Assembly: GCA_037954325.1 (NCBI GenBank)
Contig: JBBMNZ010000007.1
Location: forward strand, 7,063,001-7,127,000
DNA: 64,000 nucleotides
Direction: 5' to 3'
Origin: Fistularia commersonii
Taxonomy: Eukaryota > Chordata > Actinopteri > Syngnathiformes > Fistulariidae
Below the pieces are notes generated by a model. That model did no database searches. It saw only the letters and a program-made list of their open reading frames with translations, and had not been told where the DNA came from. Shown here piece by piece: positions 11,340 to 23,323 of this stretch (within the stretch, counting starts at the first letter, position 1; every line of letters starts with the position of its first letter). The position numbers and the translations under genes were made by a program.

Positions 11340-13101
11340 AAAAATCAGAAATTACAAAATAAAAAATATGCAAGAAATTCACACAAATTGGGCACAAAAA
11401 TGAATACATTTTCTGGTAATTGTCTGAAAAACATGACTAAAATAAAAATAGCAATAAGTTGATGATTCATAACAGAGGTTCGCAGGAGCCCCCCCCCCTC
11501 CCCGAAATAATGCTAAGACATGGTGGAATCAAAGTAATGGTGATGTTCCCAGTTCGTCCATCACGTGATCTTCCACAAACCCTGTTATCAAAATATTTCA
11601 ACCTAAATGGCAAAAAAATATGTTCTCATGCAGAGGTCGCAAGATCAGGCCGGCCCAAGGGGAGAATCTACCAAAAAAAAGCACAGTGAAAGTTTCCACA
11701 ACCACAAGGAAAGAGGTATCCGGATGTTTAAGTGAAAACAAGGCTGCCTCGGGATAAACTTGTGAGTGAAGCGGCTGGGAAGGCATTTTCATGAGAAAAT
11801 GCAGGAGGAAGAAGGATGAGCTGACAGCTTACCACTGCATCACACACCCGGCTGTGCGGCAAAGCCGGGGTAAACGAAAGTAAGGGGAGCGCCAGAACAG
11901 ATTGGTTGACTTCACTTCACTGCTGGTTCGAGTCTTTTCCAGAGGAGTTAAGTTCAGACTATGATGACGATGGGGAAAGGTGCGGAGAGGATGTTCGGAG
12001 TTGCGCGAGGAGATCTGTGTGTTCCTGCAAAGCAAAGGGAACAACACAACATAGCTCCGAGATAAGAAAAAAGTAGTGTTCCTGTGTGACATCACTTTGG
12101 GGGGGCGAGGCGATGTCGCCGCTTACACGTACACTGCAGCTAAGGCTTTTGAAACAAAGCTGAGGACGCTGCAAGAAAACTCGAGATAATTTTCTACCAA
12201 GCTAATAAAAGCCAGCTCCCTTCTGCTATTTTTCCCAAATGCACACTTCACGTGGCGATTTGATGATTTTGAATCCCCCCCCCAAAAAAACAGTATTGAT
12301 CCACTCCAGCTTCTGATGTGGATTTTTTTTTTTCTTTTTTTGACTAGAAATTTGACTTTTCATTGAAGGGAAATCATTTGGGGGCTTGTTTTTTTCCTGT
12401 AAGAAAAAAAATGTATTGGCTTAAATTTACTCCAGAGCCATGGGAAATTAATGCAATATATCTTGTTTATTTATTTTTTTTATTTAATTTGCTTCAACGA
12501 TTAGTGTTGTTTTAAAGGCAATAGCTTACATGTTTGGTTAGCTCCTGGTTCAATATGTGCAATAAGGTCATTCACTGAAACCGCCTGGCCCTCGACTTGT
12601 AACACTTATTTAAATTTTGGGCCCCTGTGTGTTAAAGTTTAAAGATTAAATCATAATATTGATTATTTTAGCCCATAATAGCCATGTAAGCTGGGTCTTA
12701 CTTGCTAGCATTCAATCACGGAGCAGGTAACAGGCGTTCCAACGTCCCAACTTCCGGACAGTTACCTGGCAACCTGTCGGCCAATGGCAACGAGCGGCAC
12801 GTGCGGCAACAATGGCGGACAGTTCGTTTTCACAGTTAATTCATTTTCGCTGAACGGGTGAAACGCTTTATCATAAAATAATAGATATTCATAAATTCTT
12901 ACAAGTGACACCCATGACTATCTATATAACACACATCTGCATTAAAAATGTCTGGGTAAATTGAAAAAAAAAATTGGGACTTTTGAATAAAAGTCAAAAA
13001 CAGCCCAACTCGTGCTGTCTGTCGGTAGTGAACGTAATAAGCGGGTTTTTTTTTTTTTTACCTGTATCTGCATTGTCTGTGTGTTTGTATGTGTGTGTGT
13101 T

Positions 13102-13140
<39 letters not shown>
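11340..13140. other. Non-coding stretch with a YY1-like motif
   Basis: No convincing exon. Homopolymer runs are common (for example 12270-12420). At 12780-12830 a small CpG cluster has CCAAT-like and CACGTG elements and AACAATGGCGGAC, which resembles a YY1 initiator motif; the short frame from that ATG (12812) stops after 13 codons. Confidence 0.35.

Positions 13141-13142
<2 letters not shown>
13075..13142. repeat. (GT)n microsatellite
   Basis: GT repeats with a few interruptions, bordering the CpG-rich block. Confidence 0.95.
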
Positions 13143-13143
<1 letters not shown>

Positions 13144-13530
13144 GCCTGTGAACGCACCTTGCTCGCACCGTATTCCTCTCCGTCCTGCAGCCCCGCTCCC
13201 GCCCGCCTCATCGAACCGACAGCGGCGCTCTAATCATCCCGACGCCGGAGCGATGCGGGAGGGTGACCGGGGGGGAGCGAGGGGTGTGTTGGGGGAATTA
13301 TCCGTGCGACCTGTTGTTGATACACCACAGAGGCACCTCCAAATCCTCTGCCATTGTGCTGGGGCTGCCCGGGCGGTGCGGGTCGCGGCCGGGCGGTGCT
13401 TTGTCAGCGGGATCCCGGGGGTCTGCTCTGCCGACGGTGATGGAGGAGCGCGGCTCGTACGTAGCATCACAGCGGCGCTGCGTGTCCTGCACACACGTTT
13501 GGAGTCACGGTGTGTCAAGCTGCGGTTCGC
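13143..13530. promoter_or_regulatory. CpG-rich block, candidate promoter or CpG island
   Basis: About 390 bp of clearly GC- and CpG-rich DNA in an AT-rich setting. It has GC-box-like GGGCGG runs (for example near 13371 and 13393). On the minus strand GAGCAAG|GTGCGT at 13158/13157 is a strong splice-donor match, so this could be the untranslated first exon of tmem117, which needs an upstream exon. Open frames crossing the block are most simply explained by its low stop-codon frequency. Confidence 0.4.
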
Positions 13531-13630
13531 AGCTCACTATCAACTTCCGGTCGAGCCTTTCAAAATAAGAGTCGGCACTACAAATACCGACACATTTCAA
13601 TAAAATCAATATTAAAATGTCAGTTCTTTG

Positions 13631-14410
13631 ACTGACTGTATTCTTGTTCAGTGCAAGACTCATGAATGTTAAATGGTCCAGATGTAATAGTAACAGTATA
13701 AATGTCACTCAATGTTACCAAATGTAATGTGAAATAAATGTATCTACTCCTTAATGTTAAACAACTCTGAATTTAGTACTCTGAATTTATTTGTTACTTT
13801 ATGACAAGAACTCTTTGAACTTAAGACCTTTAAAACACTTTATAGCCTTGGCTTGTTACTTTGACAATTTATAGTTTTATTTGTATTTCTCATTCTCCCC
13901 CCTTTTTTATACTGTTTATACCATTTCCTACTATTATTTATTATTGTTATGTTTTACTTGAAACTCTGGCACAATTTCCTTCGGGATAAATAAAGTTGTT
14001 CTTATTCTTATTCTTATTCTTATTCTTATTCTTATTCTTATTCTTATTCTTATGGTCCAGATGGAACAGTAACAGTAACAGTATAAATGTAACTAAATGC
14101 TACCAAATGTAATGTAAAATAAATGTAACTGCTCAATGTTAGTACTCAGAATTTATTTATTACTTTATTAAAAGAACTGTATTCTTGTTTAGTACAAGCC
14201 TCATGAATGGTAAATGGTTCTCTCCTACAAAACACTTGAATCACGTTGCAGTTTCAAAGTGCTAGATCATTTTCACACATCAGCAAAATGGTTGCCCTCA
14301 AAGGGCCAGATGTAACCATAACAGTATAAATGTAACTAAATGTCACCAAATATAATGTAAAACAAATATAACTACTCCTTAATGTTAAGGAACTCTGAAT
14401 CTATTACTCA
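13631..14410. repeat. Three copies of an approximately 110-180 bp unit, split by a retroposon tail
   Basis: Copies start with CCAGATG...ACAGTATAAATG and continue through ACCAAATGTAATGTAAAATAAATG and CTCTGAATT. They lie at about 13676-13812, 14053-14165 and 14304-14405. A preceding block (GTATTCTTGTT then CATGAATG) is shared by the first two at 13638 and 14179. The retroposon at about 13830-14052 lies between the first and second copies. Confidence 0.75.
13830..14052 (+). mobile_element. Retroposon 3' tail with (TTCTTA)n
   Basis: The block ACAATTTCCTTCGGGATAAA followed by TAAAGTTGTTC and a (TTCTTA)n tail is a teleost LINE/SINE-type 3' end. Reverse-orientation copies occur at 42512-42860 and 45668-45790. 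Homology to those copies extends upstream to about 13830. Confidence 0.75.
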
Positions 14411-14590
14411 TTCAAATCCAATTGGCTTTTCACTCTAGGTCAATTTGTCGTTTTTTTCTGGAAGGCTAACTTTAGCATTCTAACCTCCGTTTTTGGTGTC
14501 AAAATGCAGATGTAGATTGTACTCTTTGACGACCGCCACTGCCTCATAACACAAATTACTTAACAATTTTTTCTCTTTGAAGCACAAACA

Positions 14591-14672
14591 TGCATTACAT
14601 TACATTAAATTACATTACATTTCATTACAGTCATTTGGCAGACGCTTTTATCCAAAGCGACATACAAAAAGT
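14591..14672 (-). repeat. L2-like LINE/SINE 3' tail (minus orientation)
   Basis: ATTACATTACA repeats are followed by ATTTGGCAGACGCTTTTATC and CAAAGCGAC. This is the reverse complement of the widespread teleost GTCGCTTTGGATAAAAGCGT tail. Other copies lie at 39822-39960 and 42930-43085. Confidence 0.75.
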
Positions 14673-15039
14673 GCATTCAGTCACCAAAGCGCTGAAGTAC
14701 CAGTAGTCGGAAGTCAGAAGTGACCATTCTACCAAATAGCCATCTCAGAACCATAATAGCCATCTCAGAAACATGCATTTGCCTTCCCATCTTTCTCAAA
14801 ACAGCCTTCCATCTGCATCAACTTTTCTCTTCCTGAACATTTAGGGATAATTTGTATTTCTAAAATTCCATCACATTGAAGTGGATACACTGCAATCTAA
14901 TGGCAGGATGCTGTCACTTTGTGGGTAACATGAGCGGCATGAATTATGGGAAAGTTAGTTTATGGTCAATGCACATGTTTGACTTATTCATTTTAAGACA
15001 ATCAGACCTTTTCAGACATTCTCTTGAATTTGACATGTG

Positions 15040-15187
15040 CACAAGATAGATAGATGGATATATAGCTTTATCAATCCATGGGGGGAATTAAATTCAATCA
15101 TAATTGCCAGGTACATCAAAACACAATAAAGTAAGAAAAATGTCAAAACAAAAATCCAAAAAGAAAACTAGATACATAAAAAAATAG
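15040..15187. repeat. Retroposon-like tail sequence
   Basis: GATAGATAGATGGAT followed by TTTATCAATCCATGGGGGGA and an A-rich stretch resembles the 3' tail (reverse sense) of L2-like fish LINEs. Confidence 0.4.
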
Positions 15188-16640
15188 CCTCACGCCTCAT
15201 CACAGCTGTGAACTGTGAACCATCGTGGTCTGATGAAGTCAACAGAACCACATCACAAAAAACAAATCCTGAGGTCACCAAACGGGTTCCCTCGACATCC
15301 ACAAATCCTGCCCATAAAAGAGCAGCGTGGGTGACAAAGGGCAGCCCTGGCGGAATCCGACCCTCACCGGAAACGAGTATGACTTACAACCAGCGGTTCA
15401 TGCTCTGGCACCAATCATACAAGGACCGAACGACCTGTGTGACAGGGTTGTGTGTCGCTCCCCCCCCAACAGGATTCCCCATAGGACATGGTCCAATGCT
15501 TTCACCACGTCCACAAAACACATGTAGACTGGTTGCGTAAACTCCCTCAAGGACCCTGCCGATGGTAGAGCTCGTCCACTGTTCCACGGCCAGGACGAAA
15601 ACATCATTGCTCCTCCTCGGACCCTCCTCTCCAAGCAGGCGTTGCATTGTGATCCCCCTGTAGTTGGAGCACACCCTCCAATTTCTCTTTTCAAAGAGGA
15701 GGATCACCATCCTGGCCTGCCAGTCCCCACTGTCGCCACCTTGCATGCCATACTGCAGAGGCGTGCCAACCAGCACAGCCCCACAACAACCAGAGCATTA
15801 AGGAGCCCAGGGCAGATCTCGTCGACCCCAGAGGCTCCCCCACCAAGCAGCTCCCTGACTACCTCGGCAACTTCAACCGGAAATAGGAGAGTCCACTCCA
15901 GAGTCAGACTCTGCTTCCTTTTTGGTAGGCTTGTCGTTTGGATTGATGAGCCCTTGGAAGTATTCCTTCCATCGATCCACAATGTCCCGGGTCGAGGTCA
16001 ATAACCCACCATCTCCACTGCACACAGTGTTGACAGTGTACCGCTTCTCCCTCCCGAGCTGCGGCTGGCAGACCAGAATTTCCTTGGTGCCTTCCAAAAG
16101 TCATTCTCCATGGCCTCACCGAACTCCTCCCTCACCTGAGGTTTTGGCTCGGGAATCAGCACAGTCGCGTACCGCTTGGTCTCCCTGTACCTGTTGGCTA
16201 CCTCCTGAGCCCCAAATGCCAGAAAGGCTTGGCAGAACTCCATCTTCAGCTTGACGGTCTCCCTCACCACTGGGGTCCACCAGCGGGGTCGGGGGTCATC
16301 GCATCGACAGACGGCGACCACCTTACAGCCACGGCTCCAGTCTGCCGCCTCGGCAACGGAGGCACAGAACTTGGCCCACTTGGACTTGATGTCCCCCATT
16401 GGAGTAGGAATTAAAAATCTTCTTGACAGCGGACTCAGGGCCCAGATGTTACCAACAGACCCTCATAATGCGTTTGGGTCCTCCCCTACCATCAGCTGGT
16501 GATCATTTTGGCAGCTCCTCGTGGCCTCAGGTCCAACGATACGGCCACAATGTTGGTCATTGAACTGCAGCTGGGGGAGAGGGAGGTCTGGGCCTCTGCT
16601 CTGGCCGCTGCCCTCATGACCCCATCCCAGATAAACGTCA
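15188..16640 (-). mobile_element. Degenerate LINE reverse-transcriptase fragment
   Basis: Read on the minus strand from 16.4 kb downward, several frames join into one decayed LINE ORF. In order they give EEFGEAMENDFWKAPRKFW, DIVDRWKEYFQGLINP, VVRELLGGGASGVDEI, CSNYRGIT (motif 1 region), VYMCFVDVVKALDHV (motif A region) and a late FCDVVLLTSSDHD, where the catalytic FADD box has decayed. Frameshifts and stops separate the pieces, so it is an inactive pseudogene copy. The clade is not certain; the family is a common jockey-superfamily-like fish LINE. A GGAT repeat at 16647-16662 flanks it. Confidence 0.85.
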
Positions 16641-16644
16641 GACA

Positions 16645-16676
16645 ATGGATGGATGGATGGATGAAAAAAAAAAAGC
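16645..16676. repeat. (ATGG)n microsatellite with poly-A
   Basis: ATGGATGGATGGATGG followed by ten A residues; a typical fish retroposon boundary. Confidence 0.8.
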
Positions 16677-16773
16677 CGATGACATTCACCGGAAGTTGCA
16701 CAGCGGTGGCAGCAGAGTTGACGTGCAGGGCGCCATTCAGGCCATCAGGAGCAATTCAGGGGGATGGCATCTT

Positions 16774-16860
16774 GCCTCGGGACACTTCAACATGCAGACA
16801 GGTTGAGCTGGGGATCGAGCTGCTATTTTTTAAATCCGTGATCGATGAGCTCTTACGTTC
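16774..16860. repeat. Fragment of a common teleost interspersed repeat
   Basis: GGACACTTCAACATGCAGAC followed by GAGCTGGGGATCGA matches the end of the repeat better seen at 24330-24490. Confidence 0.5.
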
Positions 16861-16869
16861 GGTGAAAGT

Positions 16870-19800
16870 ACATGCCGGTGTTTTTGTCCAAATCAAAGAA
16901 TAAATGTAACTTTTATTTTCTGTGATAAGGAAGGAGCGATTGGACCAGGTGGTCTTTCGTGATCAGTCTGGTTTATCAAATGCTGGGTCATTGGACAGTC
17001 CTGTCAGTGCAGTATCGCCCTATAATATAAGTGCACAAGTATTCCCCCGTAAAGCACGCATTTACATTTTCATATTGCTTGTAGTGTTCTTGTTTCGGTA
17101 TTGATGGACACATTTTCACTTTCTAAATGAACAATGCTCTGTGTTGTATGCAACAAGGCTGTGTTGTAATTGAAACAATAAGCCCAAGTGAAAAAGGATC
17201 CGGGTGTGAGAGAACAACGTGAGAGACGTTTCCAGGCTTGGAGACAGTCTGTTTTCTTTTTGCCACAGGTACTGTTTGTTCCTGACTCACATTTACATTT
17301 TGCAGAATGCCATCAATTGTTAGACCCAGAGGATACATACATTTACATTCCCTGCTCGATTTTCAGGCTAAAATTAATTCGAGGAAGGTTTATATAAATG
17401 GGATGTGATTTCTTCTGAATAGTGTTAAACTATATTAATGAAAACCCTGACATTGGTCTTTAAATGAATTTTCACAGTTTCCTAAATGTACAGCATGAAG
17501 TTTTGATGTTCAAGAATATCCACAATAACTACCTTAAAAAAGGCTTTAATTTTTTTCTCACATTTCCTTATAAGTGTTTTTGAGCCCCTCACATTCGCTT
17601 CTATCTTACGTTGATATCCAAAAATCAACTTAAACTACCTTTATTTTGAAGAGCGATTGAGACGGTTTCCGGGCAAACTACGGCGACGAAACTCTAGCTC
17701 AACACTGAGATTTTGGACGGAGGGCTGCTGCTATAAAATCTATTCATTACATTATTTATCTATTTTATGGGACGCATGACGGACTTTTGCAGAGGCGGGA
17801 AGCACGGTGGCCTCCAGATGTTGCAGGATTTCATCCCAAATAGGATCGGCGGCCATAGGAAACGGAAATTCCTCCTTTATTGCCCACTGAAAATGTTCAT
17901 TATCACATCTTTAAAGTGACTTTGTGCATTTTAGGGAAAGGTAGTGGTCACTGGTATTAATCTCACAGATTTTTTTCATTCACTGTTTTTGCACTTTCAT
18001 TCAATGATCTTACATGCTTTGACCCCCCTGACTGTTAAATATGAAAACATCAGCATTACCGAGTCTTAATTTAACAATGACATGTTGTGAGACATGTCCA
18101 TCGGTCTTATCGCCAAAGCTGATGTCAATGTTCGAGGCCACTGCCTTTGCAGTCAAAGAACGCTTTTTTAATTGACAGGATGCGGAGAGTGTCTGCATTT
18201 ATTAAGGTGTTCAGGGTGCTTTCTCCTTCCTTTATAAATTATCCAGGCTGCCGACAAAAAATGCTGCACTCTGCACAAACAGAGGGAGTACCATCAGCTT
18301 CATGAGCTGCAGGACTCCAGTGCACATTGCCTTGAATATCTTAAGAAATAGTCCGAAAAGTCAGCGGCTAAATGGTAAATGTGTGATGTCGCACTCTGTC
18401 CACTGTTGACCCCCTCGTACCCTCGCCCCTCTGCAGCCATAAAACACACAGTTCCCCAAAATCCACTTATTTCAATGGAATATGATAAACAAACAGTTGA
18501 AACATTCAGGAACATTCTGGCTGTATTGTCCTCAAATAGCATCTGATGGAGTTGAGAAGTTGGATGCGATGCTACAGCATACCTTTGGGATGCTATTTGA
18601 ATAATGTGGTCTAGAAAGTGTAAAAAATGAATAGCATTAGCTTTGGAGGCTGGGAGTTAATGGTTTCTTCTGTGGAAATATTTAATGGGGAACATTTGTG
18701 TAGTTTGGTTACTTTCAGCGTATTTATAATTCAAACAACATAGATATACTCACCGACTAACAATTGAAGTAATTTTATTTATCTAAATTTATTCATATAG
18801 TATTTATTATTATTATTTCCATTACGTTATTAATAATCGCGAGCTTTTCCATCAGCTGTACTACCTCCGGCAGGTGCATATTAATGGCAGAGATTTTATC
18901 CAATCAGATTTCAGCCATCGCGTGTTACCAGGGTAAAAGACGACTGCCTTGAAGCTTTTAGACTCGAATAAATCGCAGTGAAGCTGTTGCTTTAACCAAT
19001 CGGATTAGGAGTTACTGAGATCTTGGCCACCAAGCACGCGTGCGCTCTCGTCGGCACCTTTTGATTGGATGGCCAACGAGCGGTCACGTCAGAGCTAGCA
19101 AAACTAGTTAGCATAATAGATCTGAATCATTGACCCCAAAGTTTTTTTTTTAGATTTAGCAGCGTTTCTTAACCCACAATAGCATAATGAGGAGAAGAAG
19201 TCTATATGGTCGCAGGTTTACCGACAAAAGTTCTTTTCAAAATGGATATCTCCAGAAAACCCGGGCAATGTGAGGAAAGGCTGTCAAATCGCGAAGCTAG
19301 CATGTCTGTCCGCCATTTTCTATTCCTGAGCTATGAGCTGCAGCCTTGGCCCAAAGCCCCTCTGTAGCAACTTATCCTGCCTAGGTGAGTAAAATGGTTT
19401 CATTATTTGCGCATTCTGCCTGGCTGTCAGCCCCTGTCGTGCAGACCTGCATCCATCCGAGGAATTCATCCATCCATCTTCTGCAGCTTATCCTGCACTC
19501 AGGGTCATGGGGGATGCTGGAGCCTATCCCAGCTGTCATCGGGCGAGAGAGTAAAATTAATTTAATTGAATTTCTTTGTGATGTAGTGTTCATTCTTGCA
19601 GTATGAGATACTCTTTTGTGTTGGAACGCCTTGCCGTCGTGGGTTTCTGGGTAATTGTCAGTGGTTTCTAGAGATGGATCATTTTAATACTCATAGTATG
19701 GTATTAGGAGGTGCCCCAAGGAGGATTCTGGGAAAGGCCTAGTTGTAGAATGCGTGGTCCATCATTGGCTATGCTACATGGTATTTAACTGGTTTAGACT

Positions 19801-20280
19801 ACATCATGAAAATGTATTCAACTAAATGGCTTGAATGATTCATCTATAACTGAGTGGCTGAAAGTGATATTGCAACTCCCAAGAACTTTCATGTCTTTTA
19901 GATCAAGTCAAGCCATTAGGATTTTAATGTCCAAATCCCAAAGCTGAGAAGTTAAATTAAACAGATCTTCAATTTGACTGAAACAAACTCATTCAATTTG
20001 TTTGTTTTGATAAATTTGTGTTGGAGGACTTTTTGATGTTGCTGCCCCTTGGGGGATGGCCCAATAAGCTCGGAAGCGGATTTGTGCATTCTTTATCTAA
20101 TCATTGTGCAAAGTGTTTTCATATTTAATCAGTGTGGTTTAGCGCTTCAGTGTTTCATCAGGAAATGTAATTGAAATGCTTGTTTCTGTATATAAGCATT
20201 GTTGAATTTTGCTCATTACCCATTTTCCTTACCGTGGGCTGTAATCAGGTATAACATCATGAATAAGTAGATAAGTCTGT
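16870..20280. other. Non-coding stretch between LINE fragments
   Basis: AT-rich, with no exon or complete repeat recognised except the SINE-like fragment at 19467-19551. Several short open frames have no family features. Confidence 0.5.
19467..19551 (-). repeat. Fragment of tRNA-derived SINE-like repeat (3' part)
   Basis: TCCATCCATCTTCTGCAGC, then GGAGCCTATCCCAGCTGTCA and GGGCGAGAG: the reverse complement of the 3' half of the same repeat family as 4219-4290. Confidence 0.7.
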
Positions 20281-20282
20281 TG

Positions 20283-21230
20283 GGGTGAGGCAGGACATGT
20301 ATGAGAGCTGTGAGACGGTCTGGAGGAGTGACCTAGGTGTGATAGAGGCGCATCAGGTATCAGCTCTGAACTCTTCTTGTATGCTCTGGTGATGGACAGG
20401 CTGACCGATTAGATTTGACAGGAATCCCCATGAACACTAATGCTTGCAGATGACATTGAAATCTGTAGCGAGAGTAGGGAACAGGTGGAGGAAAATCTTT
20501 AGAGGAGGAGGTACAGTATGTCCTAGAGCAACAGAGACGAATACATGTGTGTGAATGAGAGGGATCCAAGTGGAACGTGAGGCTGTGACAGGGAGTGGAG
20601 ATAAAGAAGGTGGAGGATTTCAAGTACCAAGGCTCAACAGCAGTCCAGAGTAATGGAGAGTGTGGAGAAGAGGTACAGAAATGTGTGCAAGCAGGTTGAA
20701 CTGGGTGGATAAAGTGTCATGCGGGATAAAGGAGTATCAGCTGGAGTGAAAGGAAAGGAGTAGAAGACAGGTTTGAGACCAGCTATGTTGTCTGGTTTAG
20801 AAACACTAAGGAAAAGACAGGAGGCGGTTGAATATGTGGAGGGTCTCTTTGGGAGTCAGAAGGATAAATATGATCAAGAATGAGTCCAGAGGGATAGCAT
20901 GTGTTTGATGTTTTGTAGAGTCAGACTGGGAGGGTTTGGACTTGGACAGAGGAGGGCTATTGAAGATCGGGGTAGAAGGATGCTCAGGTTGGAGCTGCCA
21001 GACAGGAGGTATAGAGGAAGAACAGAGAGATGAGAGGTCAAACATTTTCAAGAGAAGGAACCCCAGTCCAGTTGCCACAAGAAGATTTCAGCCAGAATGA
21101 ACCATGACCTGGATGACTGAGAACATCCATAGACACCAGAGAGGAGGTTTAGGGATGAAGGGGAAGATAACAGAAAGTTAGTTGGTGTGAGAGATGAGGA
21201 TGAAGATGAGGGGTGAGGGTTAGATTGAGG
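20283..21230 (+). mobile_element. Degenerate RTE-type LINE fragment
   Basis: Translating the plus strand across frameshifts gives an RTE-like series: ALVMDRLTD, then a decayed catalytic box LADDIEICSESREQVEENL, then EYMCV, and later blocks corresponding to the FGEK...RWFGH and GRPKRRF regions. Many stops are present, so this is an old inactive copy of the family also found at 10839 and 37440. Confidence 0.75.
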
Positions 21231-21989
21231 TAAGTGATTGGCTGTGGAGGCACGGTCTTAGATTTGAAACGGAAAGTCGGAAGGAAATCTTAAGTGTAAG
21301 GTGGTACACTTACAGTCCTAGAGAAGGTGTAGATCAGTCTTTTCCTTGCATTGCGCTGACAACAATACTGATCATGTTCAATGTTATCGTCAGTCTTACG
21401 GTCTTTAAGGCGACGTAACGCAATCAACAACCAATAGATGAGCTCCAACAAAACCCTAAACAGGAAACCCAGTAGACAAACAATCACCAGAGTCGTATTG
21501 GCGTCAGAGATTATTTGTCAATGGTACGGATGAATGAGAATGGCGAAGGACGTCCTGATCAATATGGATTGTGCAGGAGGAAGAGCGGGTGGTGGAGTTG
21601 TGGGCAAAACAGCTCAGCTTGTACAATATCAACTTTCCAACGCATCACCACTGAGTGGAGAAGGAAAAGCAATGGACTGAAATAGCAGAGGCTCTGCAAA
21701 ATCTAAGTGTTAACATTGCATGGAGGGGAAAAAAAATGCTGAAAGAATTTTGTTGTAATTTTCCATGAGTCTTTTCCATATCATTTCAAAATCTTTAGAT
21801 GTAATAGCAAGCTTTTTGACTTGCAGACTATACTGAGTTCTAAAAATTTGACCGAGGTGCTGGACCAGGAGCGTTTGTGTGAACTAATATAAATGACATT
21901 GATAGAAGTTCATGTAAAGCATTACAAGACAGAATTTGGCCTTTTAGCAGAGCATGGAATTGCAAAGCTCATTGTACAAATTGTTCAGT

Positions 21990-22240
21990 TTTAGTGGGAA
22001 CAGTGTTGCCGTTCACAATTTTTCTCCAGTGCATCAAAGTCTGGAGTAAGCTTTGTTGGAGCTGTTCTCAGGAGGGAATCGAAGGTGTTAGTCATTTAAC
22101 TAGGATCTGTGATGGGCTTTGTTGGTGTTCATGACGGTGAATGTCTGCTCACATATGTAGGTCGAGCCAGACAACGTCCGCATCTTATGAGCTGTCTTCC
22201 GGATGTTTAGAAACATGGCTAATTGCTTATTTGAATACCA
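21990..22240 (-). mobile_element. hAT/ZBED-type transposase remnant
   Basis: On the minus strand one frame reads FLNIRKTAHKMRTLSGSTYI then CEQTFTVMNTNKAHHRS, a stop, and after drift LTPDFDAL. The G-S-T-Y-x-C-E-Q-x-F signature is that of the hAT dimerisation region at the C-terminus of ZBED/SCAND3-like transposases. The copy is short, has a stop and no visible catalytic core, so it is a fossil. Adjacent DNA up to about 22.5 kb may be more of the same element. Confidence 0.65.
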
Positions 22241-22519
22241 GCATAAATCTTGCCTTGGTTATCATGGCTCTGTTTTTTCTTGTGGTTCCACCTGGACGCA
22301 CAGCTGCCATCCATGGCGGGCAATCAATGCCTCCATCCCACTAGTTACAAGGTTGTCTTCTATCATTCCCAGTAGACGGGTTGTCTTGTTTGCCATTACA
22401 GACCTCCTGGAACCGACCTTGTCTGTCCTTATACTTGGACTCTGAGAGCCCAGCGCTGTCTTGCCTGTCTCAAATTCCACTGCTTTGTCTGGGCTCTGCT
22501 ATTACAAACTGTTCACCCA

Positions 22520-23260
22520 CTGCCACGAGCCTCAGTAAAGTCGTAGAACTCTTTCTATGTTGTGTGGAGCTGCGTTGTTGCAATTGGTTCTATAACCCCA
22601 TCCGTTACATTGGTACTTGACTCTTGAATTGGTGTGTTGGTGAATTTTTTTTGTTTTGCTGAGTCTATAAATTAGCTGTCAACTTCTGAGCTGTGGCTGC
22701 CTGTTCTTGCACTGACCGCTCTCAAGCATTGCTAGAATGCTTCGTGGCTAAGTGACAGCTGATATTGTATTCTGTGAAAAGTTTCTTGATATATCATTCA
22801 TGCAGCTGTTTATCTGACTTCAATGAAAAAAAACCCAAACATTTTGTTAAACATCTGGCGCTCAACGTTCACTTTTCCATAATCCGCTCATTTTTGCAGA
22901 AGGGTTCAAAGGGGAAAGCAAAATAGTAATAGGCAACAATGGTGTGCGCCATCTGTTGAGAACGTGGGTACTTAAGGGGAACGGTAAAATAGGTTTAATT
23001 AGAATAAAATTTCAGGGGTGGTGGGCTGGATTGCCGTTTAAGGTTCACAGGCCATGGACTATGCAGATACTTCAAACTCAAAAAACTAGTCTTTGGATGT
23101 GAGATGGTACTTTTCCATAAGTCTTTTCCTAATATTTTCAACGTCTCCAGACGAATGGATGCAGGTGATTGGCTTTGGCGACATCTGGAGGGAGCATCCC
23201 ACATCATAATTGCAATGCACTGCATCTTTGGTCAGTGAAGCGTTGGGTTCGCCTGCTGGG
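22520..23260. other. Non-coding stretch upstream of the twf1 promoter
   Basis: No gene recognised. A poly-A tract at 22826-22834 and an apparent low-GC spacer precede the promoter block. Confidence 0.4.
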
Positions 23261-23269
23261 CTACAGCTT

Positions 23270-23323
23270 GATGGCGTCACGGATGGGGCGTGTCTTCGAT
23301 GACGTCACAGACGGGGCGTGTCT
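23270..23323. promoter_or_regulatory. Duplicated 26-bp CRE/GC-box block in the twf1 promoter
   Basis: Two near-identical 26-bp units lie at 23270-23295 and 23298-23323 (period 28). Each has a G-A-T-G-x-CGTCAC core and a GGGGCGTGTCT Sp1/KLF-type box. In the second copy the core is the full palindromic CRE TGACGTCA at 23300-23307; the first has GGCGTCAC, a half-site variant. The block ends about 107 bp upstream of the twf1 ATG and fits a CREB/ATF plus KLF-regulated, TATA-less promoter. Binding is inferred from motif only. Confidence 0.6.

Noticed and set aside
12974..13603. 209-codon plus-strand ORF
   Set aside because: Runs through the (GT)n tract and the CpG-rich block, where stops are rare; the protein is low-complexity with no recognisable domain.
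15188..16650. Multiple plus-strand ORFs, one of 134 codons
   Set aside because: Shadows of a decayed minus-strand LINE reverse transcriptase.
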